64,000 nt of DNA from Chrysaora quinquecirrha. Taxonomy: Eukaryota > Cnidaria > Scyphozoa > Semaeostomeae > Pelagiidae. A program made the position numbers and the translations under genes. The stretch spans positions 6,018,182-6,082,181 of the forward strand of contig JACTAT010000013.1 in NCBI GenBank assembly GCA_014526335.1, written 5' to 3'. The notes beneath the pieces are model-generated. The model searched no databases, had not been told where the DNA came from, and worked only from the letters and a program-made list of their open reading frames with translations. Positions 11,001 to 24,449 of the stretch are shown in pieces; the first letter of the stretch is position 1; every line of letters begins with the position of its first letter.

Positions 11001-14000
11001 TGTTTCGTTTGGTTCCCGTGTTAACAGAACAACTGGCCCAGAAAACGGAACGATACAGTTTTTGTGGTAAAGCTCTTGTGTTATTGCAAAGATCTATTTT
11101 CTTTAGATGTCATCATTGTCAAGTTTTTGTAAAGCGTTTTGCTAAACTCATTGTTTATTTACGTGGGCAAAGATTCAATGGAACGATTTCGTTCTCGTGT
11201 GAACAGGAAGCAAAACCAGTATGAACCCTGTGTGAACAGCTACTCAATCAATGATATTTTGAAACTACAAGAGAAGATTCCTGCAAAAAAGCCAGTAAAA
11301 TGTTTTATTCTCAAATAATGATGAAAAGTCAGCAACATTAACAATTTTCTTATTGCAGGTCAAAAGTTTTAGATAGTTTGTTCCACGAAACTCGCGTGTC
11401 TGTAATTCTGTTTTATTTTAGACAAAGAACCTAAAGTTTGATGATCTGGAATTAACAAATATACCAGAATTACCAGCTGGTAAACCTATAGTGATGCCAG
11501 AAGGCTTGCCTAGTTCAGCATTCGGAGACATAGCTATGCTTGTAGAGTTTTTCTATACTTTCAACAAGTTCTTGGCTCCTGAAGAAACGCCATCTATAAC
11601 GGCAGGTACAGTGATATTTCAGTTTCAGTTTCATTTGTTCCACTATAAATTATATGTGGAGAAGTCGTCCTTGTTTGTAGACTGTGATCAGGACCATGAC
11701 TGTGATCAGGACCATATGTGACTGGAAGCTGGAGGTAATAAAGGAGCAAACATATTGAACTATTGAACAGAATAACGTTTTACTCCAATGGAAATGTCAA
11801 CTTAAGCTATGGTTAAACTAGGAGACTTGTTGCCGGCGACAGTGTATTCGGCGTGTCTCCCAGGGTGGCTAAATATACGAGTGACAAGCGAGTCATTTGC
11901 ATGTCGCGGAGACAAGAAATGTTTCTGTTGTCTGCAAGAAACATTTGCGTGTCTCTTGCTGCAAATTTTTCGTTTGCTACAACGTTTCCAAGATAGCTAA
12001 ACTGGGAGACACGGAGGAGACATCAATATCACGTGCAACATGTCTCCTAGCTTAGCCAGGCCTTTAGAATCCCTAAAATTAAAAGTCCTGTACCCAATAT
12101 TGTAATGAGAGTGCCTGGATCTCCCTACGCACTTCCGAGAGATTAGTGGATAGGGTGAGGCAGCACGTTCATACGAATGTCAATCATAACAATTTTCGGC
12201 AAAGTGCAAAACGGTTCAAAACAGCAGAAAGTACAGCGAGGATTTCTTTCGAATAATTAGCAGGGCAAGATCGTTGCAGAGCGTTTTTGACTCTGTTCAC
12301 GTAAAACCCTAAAAACGCAGGAAACTGGTTTTCTGTAGATGGAAAAACTTGGTTCTCTCACTAGGAAATCTTCAACTAATTCTTTTTTTGGGCTCTTCAG
12401 CTAATTCTAATGAGTGTGTGTTACATCTATGTAATAGAATAGAGTGGTCTTCGTGTTCAATGTTTATAAACAATGCCAGCATAAAATTTCAAAATAATGA
12501 TCAAGGTATGCCAGATGAAGTAGTTATAAATTTCATTTCAACCTTAGAACTACTGATGAAAGCATTGGCTGCAGGCAGCCAAGGAGCAGGTGTTGTTTCT
12601 AAGATTCTGTTGGTGCTGCTAAGAGCATTGATTGGCGAAGAAGAAAGAGAGGTATGTAAACTTTTTTGGAATTGAGCGCTTCACTATGTACGTTGTTGTT
12701 TTTTTTTTGATTGACCAACAACCTTGAAAAACATGTTAGGACTGTTGATTTTTCAATGTCTGCAATTCGTGTTATTTTTGTGTGGTTTCTTGCTTTAATG
12801 GAATTTTGTCCCTCTCCTATCCCAAACTTGTATGTTGCCTCTTTCTGCATTGTCTCCTCGTCTGTTCATGCCAAAGCAGCTTTCACTTTGAAAGAGTTAA
12901 ACATGCCTTAAAAAGTACTGAAAACATTTGTCGTGCCCTATACTCCTCCTTACTTAAATTAAATTGTTAATTCTCTTGTCTGGAAGTCCGTAATGACCTT
13001 TTCTGTTGCTGTTTTTTATTAATAAGGACAATGGCTTCCTTGTTGTCTGTACTACCCACGTTTAACTTTTATCCACAGGTCTATATTATCGATTATAGTG
13101 TTAAAGTTTCTGTGACTCTGTCTTTTATCATATATCTTTTTCTTTTGGTTCGAAACCTATTAGTTTTGGTGGTACAAATTGTCACAGATACTCGTGACAG
13201 TACGAAACATCATACATTATCAAAAGTGATTAGTTGTGAGTCTAATTCGTTACCGGAACAACTAAGCTACGATTTTGGTCTTTGCCCATTTTGATCCACG
13301 TCTAGGTTTATAATTTTGCATTACTAGCTAACAGGTAGCATTCTATCCCTGAAAGTTCATCCTTCAAAGAGTGTCTGTCAATAGCTATTGTCTAAGTAAC
13401 ATGTTTTCATTACTGTTTGCAATTTCGAAACTTTATAGCTATTCCAGACTCTTATGGCCTGTTCATATGAGCCCGCTTACCAGGCCAGTCCACTAACCGG
13501 GACAAATTTCAAGTTCTGTTCATATGGGATAATTCTGGCCCACCTACCGAGACGGAAATTGTTTTCTGTATGGAAATTGTGCATTAGGTGGGATCTCGCT
13601 TAGTGAGCTGGCCCGGTAAGGGGCCGTGTCAAAATGATCGTTTCATTTCGTTTCGAAAAATCGTTTCAACAACACCAATGAAACGATCTTGAAACTTTTT
13701 GAAACGATTTAAATCGTTTCAGAAATTCTTTGTTCTTAACTAAATCGTTTTAGTTCATTCTCATATCGTTTCAAATCGTTTCTAATCGTTTCAAATCGTT
13801 TTAAAATCGTTTCAGTTCATTTCCAAATAGTTTCAAAATCGTTTCAGTTCGTTTCAAAATAGTTTCAAAATCGTTTCAGTTCGTTTCAAAATAGTTTCAA
13901 AATCGTTTCAGTTCATTTAAAAATCGTTTCAATTCATTTCAAAATCATTTCAAAATAGTTTCAATTCGTTTCAAAATAGTTTTTATTCGTTTTAAAATCG

Positions 14001-17000
14001 TTTCAAAATAGTTTCAATTCGTTTCAAATCGTTTCAGTTCCCTACAAAATCGTTTTGAATCGTTTCAAAATAGTTTCAATTCGTTTCAGATCGTTTCAGA
14101 TATGATTTGAAACGAATTTGTTTGCTGAAGTGTGAACAGCCTGAAACGATTGAATCGTTTCAAATCGTTTTAAATGAAGCGATATTTTTGACACGGCCCC
14201 TAAGCAGGCTCATATGAACAGGCCCTTAGGGAGAGTAATTCCTTTTCCCAATTTTCGTTCATATGTAAAACACTCCTGTTCTTATATACTCCATAATATT
14301 TTAGTCGTTTTGTTATAGTTGTACATAGCGTACTGCTTTTTAGGCTGATTTTATTCTGTTTCTCTTTATATGATATTCAATCAAAACGTTTTCTTAGGTT
14401 AATGGCTTGGGTTTGGGACTAGCTGACATGCCGTTGACAGTCTTCACAGTTTCTGAACTAGTTCACCATTATCTGAAATTCACATCTATTGAAACAAAAA
14501 AGGAGGAAGAGACAAAGGATGATGTTGATGATGGTAGCAGTGTTGGCAGCAGAGACGATGCTGCTTCACCAATCAACGAAATGGTTGTGGTATGTTTGCC
14601 AGCGGAATTTTATGTTCTTTTAGTGATATTGAACATGCATAACTAGCTGAAAATGAGTGATTTTTCGCGCTTGGTTGATGGTTCAACTGAATGCAAATAC
14701 TTTATTGTTGTATAGAAAATCAGATCATTATCAATTTTATATCTAGATATATAAATTACTGTCAGTAATTTATCATGCATGTGAAGTTAATCTACATTAG
14801 AACTTGAAGTTTGAGTCAATAATTTCAACGGGTGATTTATCTTCATCTACAAGTTCACTCTTGAAATTGTATATGCATTGATACTCTTCTGTTTTAGCCA
14901 CAACGAATTGTGAAGTTGTTGGAAAAAGAAGAATTTTTTAAACTGAATGCTGCAGATCAGTTAAAGGTTGGAGACTTGTCCTTTAGGTTTCCAAGTTTAA
15001 TTCTATTGTCTCTCAGAAGTGCTTTTTAATGAGATGTTTTCCTTTTCAGGTCCTTATGTTTCTCTTTCATAAAATTGTCGATTCAGAATACTTCCTTGAT
15101 TATCTGGAAAATCTTAAACTGGAAGCAAAAGAACTTTGGTAAGGAACTTAACTTGTTGAGAATGTTCCCAAAATCGATATTAATATGCATTTTTGTAGCC
15201 ATTTATTCCCAGAAATGCATATTGGTTCAGTTAATAGGTGACTTGCAGTCCTAGACGAAAATTCTTTGTTTGACCAGGAGCTATGCCTACATCAACCGTT
15301 GTTATAACTAACGAAATAAAACTAGCAAAACTTCTCAGATGTGGTGACAATTTTGAGTTTGGCATATAGTTGTAATTTTGACATGTTTTTCAAGTTTTCG
15401 ACTGCCTATAACTGAGCTGTATACCACTGGTTTAAAGATATTCTTGCTCGAAGGATAGGTTGATGTAATTGATGACGAACTACTTGTTAAATTCAAAGAG
15501 CTCTATTTCAGACCGTTTTCAATGCCTTAACCAGCTGTTTCCCAGTTTTTTTTGTTGTAGTGTTATAAGCTTTAAACGTTATGTTTTCATCTTAGGCATC
15601 AGCAAGATGCTTTTAGGAAAAAGACAGCTAAAGATAAAAAGGAAGAGCCAAGTAAAAATAATGAAAACAAAAAAGAAGAGGTATATTTGTATATTCTTCT
15701 GCCTATTTCTTTATTTTGCTGCTAATTTTTAATGTTCTTCCTTTCGCTTAACATTCGTTTTCTTGTCTTCATAAGATCTTGCTTGTTTCTATGCACATAT
15801 CGACAGTTGATGAGTCTTTTATAGGTATTCAAAACCCCTAATTTTACCATGAATTTCGAGCTAGGCTTTCATCTTGTGATCAGATTAGTGCAAATAGGGA
15901 AAGAAATACTGCGGGAATCATATACTGTGAGAGTCAGAGCAGCGTCTTCCCTAAAACATGTTAGAGATGTTAACTTAATGAGCTCATAGCCTTAGTTATT
16001 GTTTTCCTTTCATACCACAGTTTAAGTGATCCAAAATGATGCTTTAGTGTCTTTTGCAAGCATATCTATTAGGTAAAGCAGGTTCGAGCAATTGGCAGCA
16101 TTGCTGCTGATGTGGATCTGCGGCGTTTTAAGCGTGTAAAGCCTATTTTAAACACCTATTTGAAGCATATCCAGATATGAAAAATGTAGAATTACATTTC
16201 CTTCTCCAACCGAAGCTTCATTCTACGTTTTCCACTCCTTCATTCACAACTTCAATTTATTCCTCTTTTCTTTATCGTGTTCTTTTCTCTGCTCCTTTCT
16301 CATTTATGTTTCACTTCTTAAAGCATTTCCATATTTGTTCTTTCTAATGTAAATTAGACAAGTTTAATTTATGAAGCTTGCTACAACACTGTTGTGTGCG
16401 CTTCTTGTATTTAGCAGTGAAGAGAAACTGTTGTTAACATGTTTGCAGTTCACAGAAAAACATGGTGAATTTCAAAAGCCTTTTTATTGATGCTTCTAAT
16501 GGGTGCATTTCGAGCCGCATCTGGGTAAACGTTCCGCTGTAGTTTATTGTTTCGTACTCTAAGGAGTGTCAGACGAGAAAGGCTTTTGAGTATGCCTGAA
16601 AATGTTTCCGCTGTTTATCGCAATTTTAAAAGCCTTTTTATTAAAGAATATCTAACAATTGTAACTTTGTTAATCTATTATTTCAAGAGATGATGTACGT
16701 GTTGATCTTGTTAAGGTACAGAAGCCACAGATTACCCTGGAACAGTGCAGTGCAAAAGCAACATCTTCCAAAGAGGTATCTTCACCTGATGGCACTAATG
16801 TGCAATCAGCTGAGAATGCTGGTAGTGCCGTAAAAGAAGGAGTTAACGGAGAAGAACCCAAGAACAAGGAAAATGTTGAAAACAACATTGCAGTGCAGTT
16901 AGACGAAAGTAAAGAAACTAAAGAGGAAGTGAAGTCTGTAAAGAAGGAAAACAGTAGAAAAGAACCAGGAAAAGTTGATTCAGCTGAGGATGATAATTTT

Positions 17001-20000
17001 ATGAAGGATTATCCAAAAGAACCTGTTGCTGATCTGGTGCACACTGTGAAGCAACGACGCATCATGGCTGCAAAACAAGCGGCGTTGAAAGAAGAGGAAG
17101 ACAGGAAAGAAAAAGAAAGGTATTTCTTGTTGTTTGGACTGTATTTAAGGGCGAATGTAGAAGGTAAAAGCAATTTTTCCTATTCTTTTTATCATCGGAC
17201 CTTGAGCTCACAACAGTGGTTAAATAATGGGTTTATCCTTTAGCTTTAAACTTAGTAATAATCAATAATAATAGTAGAGTTTGTTTGAATGTAAGCCTAT
17301 TTGATTTTGGAAAATCTAGGAGAGAAAATTACTTTTTCCCTGTTTTTTTTCTCTCCGAGCCCTTAGTTCTAACAATTTGGTGAAATTTGTCATATCTTAG
17401 GTCAAAATAGTTTGCCTAAAATTCTATGGTTTGTTAAGAACTGTTGAAAGAATGCTGTTAGACTAATGTCTTGTTCTTTCTGTCAGGAGAAAAATGATGG
17501 ATGAACTACAGCAAATGTCGAAAAAAATGCAAGCATGGCGGGTAAGCAGCTACAATTATTTATGAAAGGATAAATTGATAAATATTTAGAATAAATTGAT
17601 AAATATTTAGAATAAATTGATAAATATTTAGGACAATAATTGGAGACATATTTTTGATTGGTTGTAAACAGCTGAATCTTTTTTCAGATTTCGTGACATA
17701 CAAACCCAAAGCATTACAGTAGACCTTCCAAATTCCAGCAATGCCATCATAATTCGGCTGGCACTTCGAATTAGCTTTTACCACGTAGAATTGGTCCAAA
17801 ATTAGATTAGCCCTGTAACTTCAGATATGAGTGCACCACACCACATGCTTTCAATTGTATATAATCGTATGGCATGTCTAATCTTATATTTGTCATCAAT
17901 AATGAACACTATGATAATTTTTTCCACAAATTGCATACCGCCATAGATGGTATTTAAAGACTGTCCTTCAAATTAACCTATATTTTGTGTTTCGGCTATG
18001 TTGAGCCTTCTTCAGCACCACACATATTTATATATATTTGTCTTGATTGGCAAACATTAGGATAGATTTTTATACAAGTGGAATACCACAGTGATGGGAT
18101 TAGAAACAAACGGGAGGAGAGCCTTGAGTTGTACGACTTGGAGATTTACTTGGCGATTTCATTGAACCCTATAGCTCAGTGGGGAGGTCGTGGGCTCTCT
18201 TGTCATGCGTTCCAGGTTCGAATCCCATCTATTGAGGCATACCTAACCAATTCCAATACTTTAATTTTTGTATACTGTATGCTAATATTCCCGCTTATGC
18301 ATTAGGTAAGTAAAGCAGTTAATTGATTCTGTAAAATGTATTGCTGTAACTTACTACCGTTAAGGGCCATCTCGGCCTAGATGCCTTGATTGAAATAAAG
18401 CCACATTGATAGTATGTTCTCAAGTATATGTAGATTGCTTCATTTTAAACGATGATTTTGGTGTCCTTCTTCTAGGATGGTTTGGACAGATGCAAGAAAT
18501 CATTGCGTTTGGAACCTCTTGGTGTTGATAGGCATTTCAAGTTGTACTGGGTATTCAGCGGAGGAATGCCAGGAATATATGTTGAAGACGGTTGGATGTA
18601 CCATGCTGGTGAACAAAGAACTATCGACAGGTATTCATACACTGCATCACTCAATATTCTCCAGTCGAAATGTTGTTAGATCAAGGCCTAAGTTCGTTTG
18701 TTAAAGACATGTGCTGATCCCACCAATCTTTCATGTCTTTTTCAGATATTTCTAAAGCTATAATAATCTAATGTTAATGCTAATAATCCTCAACAATTTT
18801 GCCCTCTCTAAATCGATGTTTGACTGCAGCTGTTCTTCAAATTTAGGATTTTCTTATGGAAACGAGAACCACAGAGGAAAGTTTTCCTTTCCCTTTCAGA
18901 ATAGCTAACTTTTTGGGTTAGACGTCTCAATAATGATCACTCTCTGTTTTTTTGCCCTAAGTTAGTTACTGCTGTCCCCATGCTTTGACCGGTCTGGTGC
19001 CTATGGAAATCCCATCTCCTTGCACGGCTCTATGTAAGCGTTAGTTAGCTGCAATGTTCTCCCTGCCTTTATGAATTAAGATAGGTAGTGTGGGTAGCCA
19101 CGTAGCTCAGTTGCTTGCTGTGCCAATCCCTCACGTTTTCTCCAAATTCCCGTACATAAAGATATATTAAAATTATTAATTAGTTAACTTTTTATCAACG
19201 ATACTGGCCCATATTTCTGCTGAAGAGTTTTTGTGTAAAGCTTTCTGATTTTTAGTTTAGTTATTATTCAGAAAGCTTTAATACAATTTTAGGCTATTTA
19301 ACCTTGAGTATTCATGGTAAATATAAATAAAGTAGCTCAAAGATGAACCTACTTGTCAGAGCGAAGCAAGTCCTAAATTTCTCTACCTATTCAAGTATTC
19401 ATTTATTATTTATTAACCCTTTTCAATATACATCTGGTTACATTTGGTGCTGGCTCCTTGTTAAGTAATCTGCAAAAGGAGAAGTTGTGTATCATTGTTG
19501 ACAAGCTAATATCAGAAAAAATTCATCCTCATTGTGTCTTATTTCTTGCTATATTTAAATCTTTCGATGTTTACAAACGTCTGAATACTTCTGATATATA
19601 CTTGCAATTTCTTTTCGTATCACAGCTGGGAATTCTACGATACTGTTGAAGACGTAGAAAAGCTCATGAAAAACTTGGCGAGACAAGGAATACGTGAAAG
19701 TGCATTGAAGACAGAGCTGTCTAGTCATTATAAATTGATTCTTAATGGAATAAAAAAGAAGTGCGTATATTCGAGTCCCTTATTTTTCTGTTTGTTTTGG
19801 CAAACTTCGATTTTTATTGATTTTATTTGATTAATCTGATTAGATCTTATACCTGATCTAGTTTTGACTAATTTGATTTAATTTTTGAATGCGTTGATTT
19901 AATTTGTTATGATTTGATTTGATTTGATTTGATTTTTTTTCGTTTGAATTTATTTGATTTGGTTTTCTTCTATTTGATCTGATCGAATCTGATCCGATTT

Positions 20001-23000
20001 GACGTGATGTGACGTGATTTGATTTTGATGTGATTTGACTTGACTTGACTTGACTTGACTAGACTTGACTTGACTTGACTTGACTTGACTTGACTTGACC
20101 TGACCTGACCTGACTTGACTTGACCTGACCTGGCTTGACTTCACTTGACTTGCCTTGACTTCACTTGGCTTATTTTATTTTATTTTACTTTGTTTGATTT
20201 CATTTTATTTGATCTGATCTGATCTGATTTGATCTGATCTGATCTGATCTGATCTGATTTGATTTGATTTGATTTGATTTGATTTGATTTGATTTGATTT
20301 CATTTGATTTGATTTGATCTGATCTGACCTGATCTGATTTGATTTGATTTGATTTGATTTGATTTGATTTTGATTTCATTTCATTTCATTTGATTTCATT
20401 TTATTTGATGTGATTGGATTTGGCATGATGTGATTTGAGTATCTGATCTGATCTGATTGGATGTTATGTTTTGTGATTTGATGTGATGTGTTTTTATTTG
20501 ATTTGACTTGACTTGACTTGACATGACTTGACTTGACTTGACTTGACTCGATTCGATTCAATTTTTTTTATTTGATTTGATTTGATTTGATTTCATCAGA
20601 AATATCGAAGATTTCGAACTGAAGCCATATGACGTGTTTGAAGAATCTCTGAAAGTTCTGAAAGAAGTGAGTTGCATTTTCATACCCTTAAATTGTCAAT
20701 CTAGTATAAAGGTAAACCAGACGCTGGCGATGTCAGTTAATTTGACCAGCGTCTTATGCAGCAGAGCCTCGCAAATTAGAAACAAAATTGTGACAGAAAA
20801 CAGCAGAAGTCTTACACCAAACTGTAAAGAATTTCTTTAAACAATGAATATGTATGGGTCCAGATTTTACCAGAAAGACATGTCTCTATATCACTAACGT
20901 TTGCATGAAGCCAAAATAGCTAAATCGGCTGAATATTGAAAAATAGTCAGGCAGCAAGGTATATAGTCATCTGTAAAACAATCACACTGAAAAAGCCTTG
21001 CCAAAGTTCACTGACCTGCTAGGTTTATGAGCAGAACCAGCAGAACTTGACACACGTAGTTATTATGAGCTAGCAACTTTCACGAGGTATGCTTAATTCT
21101 TATTGATTATGGCATGCAAAATGAAAATCATTCAATTTTCTAATGATAAAACCTTTCTTGAAAGGAGACTTGCACTGCTCCAAATGAAACCGAAATTAGA
21201 TTTGCTCCTTGTAGTACGGATTTCTAAGCAACGACGCTAATGAAGAGCACTGTTGTGCCTTCAAGATAGGTGCACCCGTGTTTACGTGTTAAAAAGCGAC
21301 TATATATGTTTGTTTCCTCTTAAAACGACCATTAATGTCTGCAAGTTTTTTAGTGAATATCTAGCTTCCGGGAAAAATTCTATCCTATAGCTTGTTTCGC
21401 TTTTATGTGGGCTTCGCTGCTTTGTAACCACACAGCCTAATATGTGACTGAACTCGGAGCCCGAATACCGAACCTGAAAAATGTTATCTGTAATTGAGAT
21501 ATAATTTGTTTTTCACCTCCAGGATATGATCGAATCTGGAAACAGAATTGTTCGTGGCGTATTAGGGTTGATTGCAAACCATGAAAATTGGGAGAAGCAA
21601 GTCCAAGAAGCCCAAACACTTGAAGATATTGTAAGTAAAAACTTAATTTGTGGAAAAAATTTTGGTTTGGAGTTTTCAAACAGTTCAGCTAACGTATGTG
21701 AAAATTAATAGTGGCCTGCAGGCCATTCTCTTTGGCGTGACGTCTTTATGGGTTTATTATTTTCATTCTTTCACCTTTATGGATGCTCCAGTCACCAAGA
21801 GGTGCTATTATGGAGGTCCTCGATGCCTGAAGATTTGATGAAATAGACAAAGTTATTTATTGCTCACAAGTATCTGCTTTATTATGAGCTTGAGATGTAA
21901 AATCTGATAAAAGGACCAATATTGACAAAAGGAAGGCTTGGAAGATATGGCCAGTTCTTTGTCTGCTTAATCACTGTGGTATGGTAGGCTGTTTGGCTTG
22001 CCCATTGTCTCTAGACGTTGTGTTGTTTGGTGCACTGATAGCAAGAGTTAGTGCCATTACTACTGTGAAGAATCTCGGTGCTCAACATCTCTTTAGTAAT
22101 GTTAGACGTTGACTGGATTTGACTGGATGTCGATTCCACTTCCTGCAGAAATTATAAGACATTTAACCGTGTTCCGGAAAGTTTAACTAGTGTGTAATTC
22201 GTCATGATGTAGTGTGGCTCAAAAGTTTTAACGCAAGGTCTATGCTGCTATAGTGCTATCTATGAAGAATCATTTGCTATTTGAATTGTAATGCTTTGTC
22301 TCTTCACTGTGATGTGCCCTTAGCGGTGAGCCTGCTTTCTTTAGATGAGTATCAACCATAACATAAATGTTTGCTTTAGTATAGCAGTAGTTATTGTGTC
22401 TGATTAATGAAAACTGTTGCTGCCTAGGTTCCTCTGGTATTAGAACTTCAACAAGGAATCCTGCATAAGTTCTTAGAAGGTGCAATGGACCAGTCCAAAG
22501 GTGAAAAAATAGTTCAGAGATGGCAGGAGAATGTCAGGGAAGTCAAACATCTGTCAGCCTTACACACGTTGTTTGGAATACTTGAAAACTCAGTCAAATG
22601 GGACAAATCAGCAGAGAATGCTGTAAGTTTATTTTAGCTGCACCCCTAATAAATTCATACGCTCTATTGAAAATCTGCTGTGTGATGTTTGCTTCAGGGG
22701 GTTCCTTGTTTAATTGTTTTTATTTTTTTGATGCCCTAATAACTATATGCACTGGATTAATAACTACTGCGTGATACAAACGTTTCAATCAATTAAATTT
22801 TAATCAAGAATGCCAAAGTTTTCGCATGTTGCCTTGTTTTACAAAATAATGAATGCACCTGTATATCTCCAGCGACTGTTAGATTGGCGGTAAGCTCTAA
22901 GGTACTTAAGACAGCTTATTCTTATAGAAATGTCACTATCTTCTTGGACTCGCTACAGAAGCGTCTGTGTTGCTCTACAAAACGTATTGGGCATTGATAG

Positions 23001-24264
23001 AGCAAGTCCAAATGCCAATTGTCTGAATATGCGGTTCCTCTCATACTGAGCAGAATTCATTTTGCAGCAACACTTCATCTTTGGGGTAAAACTAACCTTG
23101 TCTCACGACTGTCTTAACCCAGCTCATGCTTGACTTGCTACAGAAGCGTCTGTGTTGCTCTATAAAACTGATTGGCCATTGATGCAGCAAGTTCAAATAC
23201 CAATTGTCTGAATCTGCCGTTCCTCTCATACTGAGCAGAATTACTTTAGCAAGAACACTTCATTCGTAGGGTAAAACTAACCTGTCTCACGACTGTCTAA
23301 ACCCAGCTTATGTTTCCTATTAGCGGGTGAACAACGGCGCTTTGTGAATTCTGCTTCACAATGATGGGAAGAACCGACATCATACGGATTGACGGTCTTG
23401 ATAGAGCTGCTTTTACAAACAAAGCAGTAGCAAAATTTAAGGCTTGCATGGCCAGCCTAACCCAAGCTTATGTTTTTTGTTCTTAATACTACAAAGGCAG
23501 GCTTTTTCATAGTGCCGTTATCTATCACTGGACATATTCAGCAGCGATGTACAGCTATTTACCCTTTGGGAGTATATATGGACTCACGTGCAGCCATACA
23601 GTCGGCGCTACGAGAGTTTTTAGGCCTGTCACAGAGAGCAAGGTTTTTACACAGTGTCACAGAGAGCAAGGTTTTTACACATTGTAAATTTGTGGTAAAT
23701 TTGTGATCTCTAGCCTGGATTTGAATCACAGAGCTTGAGCTGCTCTTAAAGGCGTAGTATTTTTGAAGGTTTCAAACTAGTATTTGGTTATATATGATGA
23801 GTAATTATTTAAAACTAAAAGAAATAGTAAGGCCATAATTGCCTTTATATTCATGTTCTTCAGAAATGCAAAATTTGTCGAAGAAAGGCTGGTGAAGAAT
23901 ATCTTGTGCTATGCGATGAGTGCAATCGAGGTTACCATCAATACTGCTTACGACCAGCTTTACTTGATATTCCAATTGGCAACTGGAAATGTCCAGCCTG
24001 CGAGGTAAGTGTCCTTCATTGTCAGGATATGAAGATAACTGACCCTTACTTTAAAAGCTTTTTCCTATCGAAATAAATATTTGTCAGGGCTTTTCTCTTG
24101 ACGAGTGAAACAATACTTAGAAGAAAAATACAGTCGATATTTTTTGCAGTATGACGGTTGTTGGTTCATTTATTAGTCAGTCAGTCAGTCAGTCAGTCAG
24201 TCAGTTAGTAAGTAAGTTAGTTAGTTAGTTAGTTTGTTAGTTTGTTAGTTTGTTAGTTCGTTAG

Positions 24265-24295
<31 letters not shown>

Positions 24296-24383
24296 CTTAG
24301 TTAGTAAGTAAGTTAGCTAATTTATTATTTAGTTAGATAGTTAGTAAATTAGTTCTTTAGTTAGTTAGTGAGTTAGTTTGTTT

Positions 24384-24449
<66 letters not shown>

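Larger units (their letters stand above)
11422..14589 (+). other. DDT domain region of the WSTF-like gene
   Basis: Exons 11422-11605, 12401/12506-12651 and 14398-14589 together encode the helical DDT domain. Recognisable pieces are FGDIAMLVEFFYTF, LLMKALAAG, LLVLLRALIGEEE and LADMPLTVFTVSELVHHYL, which line up in order with vertebrate WSTF (FGDVAMVVEFL, then VLVILLQTLL, then IPLTLHSVSELV). DDT domains in this family mediate DNA or ISWI contact. The acceptor of the middle exon is ambiguous: 12401 has a good pyrimidine tract and keeps frame but adds 35 codons with no counterpart that I know, whereas 12506 gives the better protein match but a poor acceptor. Confidence 0.85.

Noticed and set aside
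18160..18240. A tRNA gene
   Set aside because: A- and B-box-like motifs are present but the sequence cannot fold as a full tRNA, and it recurs with the same flanks at 36597, 45799 and 47079, so it is a SINE head.
19950..20144. A CRISPR-like or structured array
   Set aside because: Units are adjacent pentamers without spacers; a simple satellite in an animal intron.
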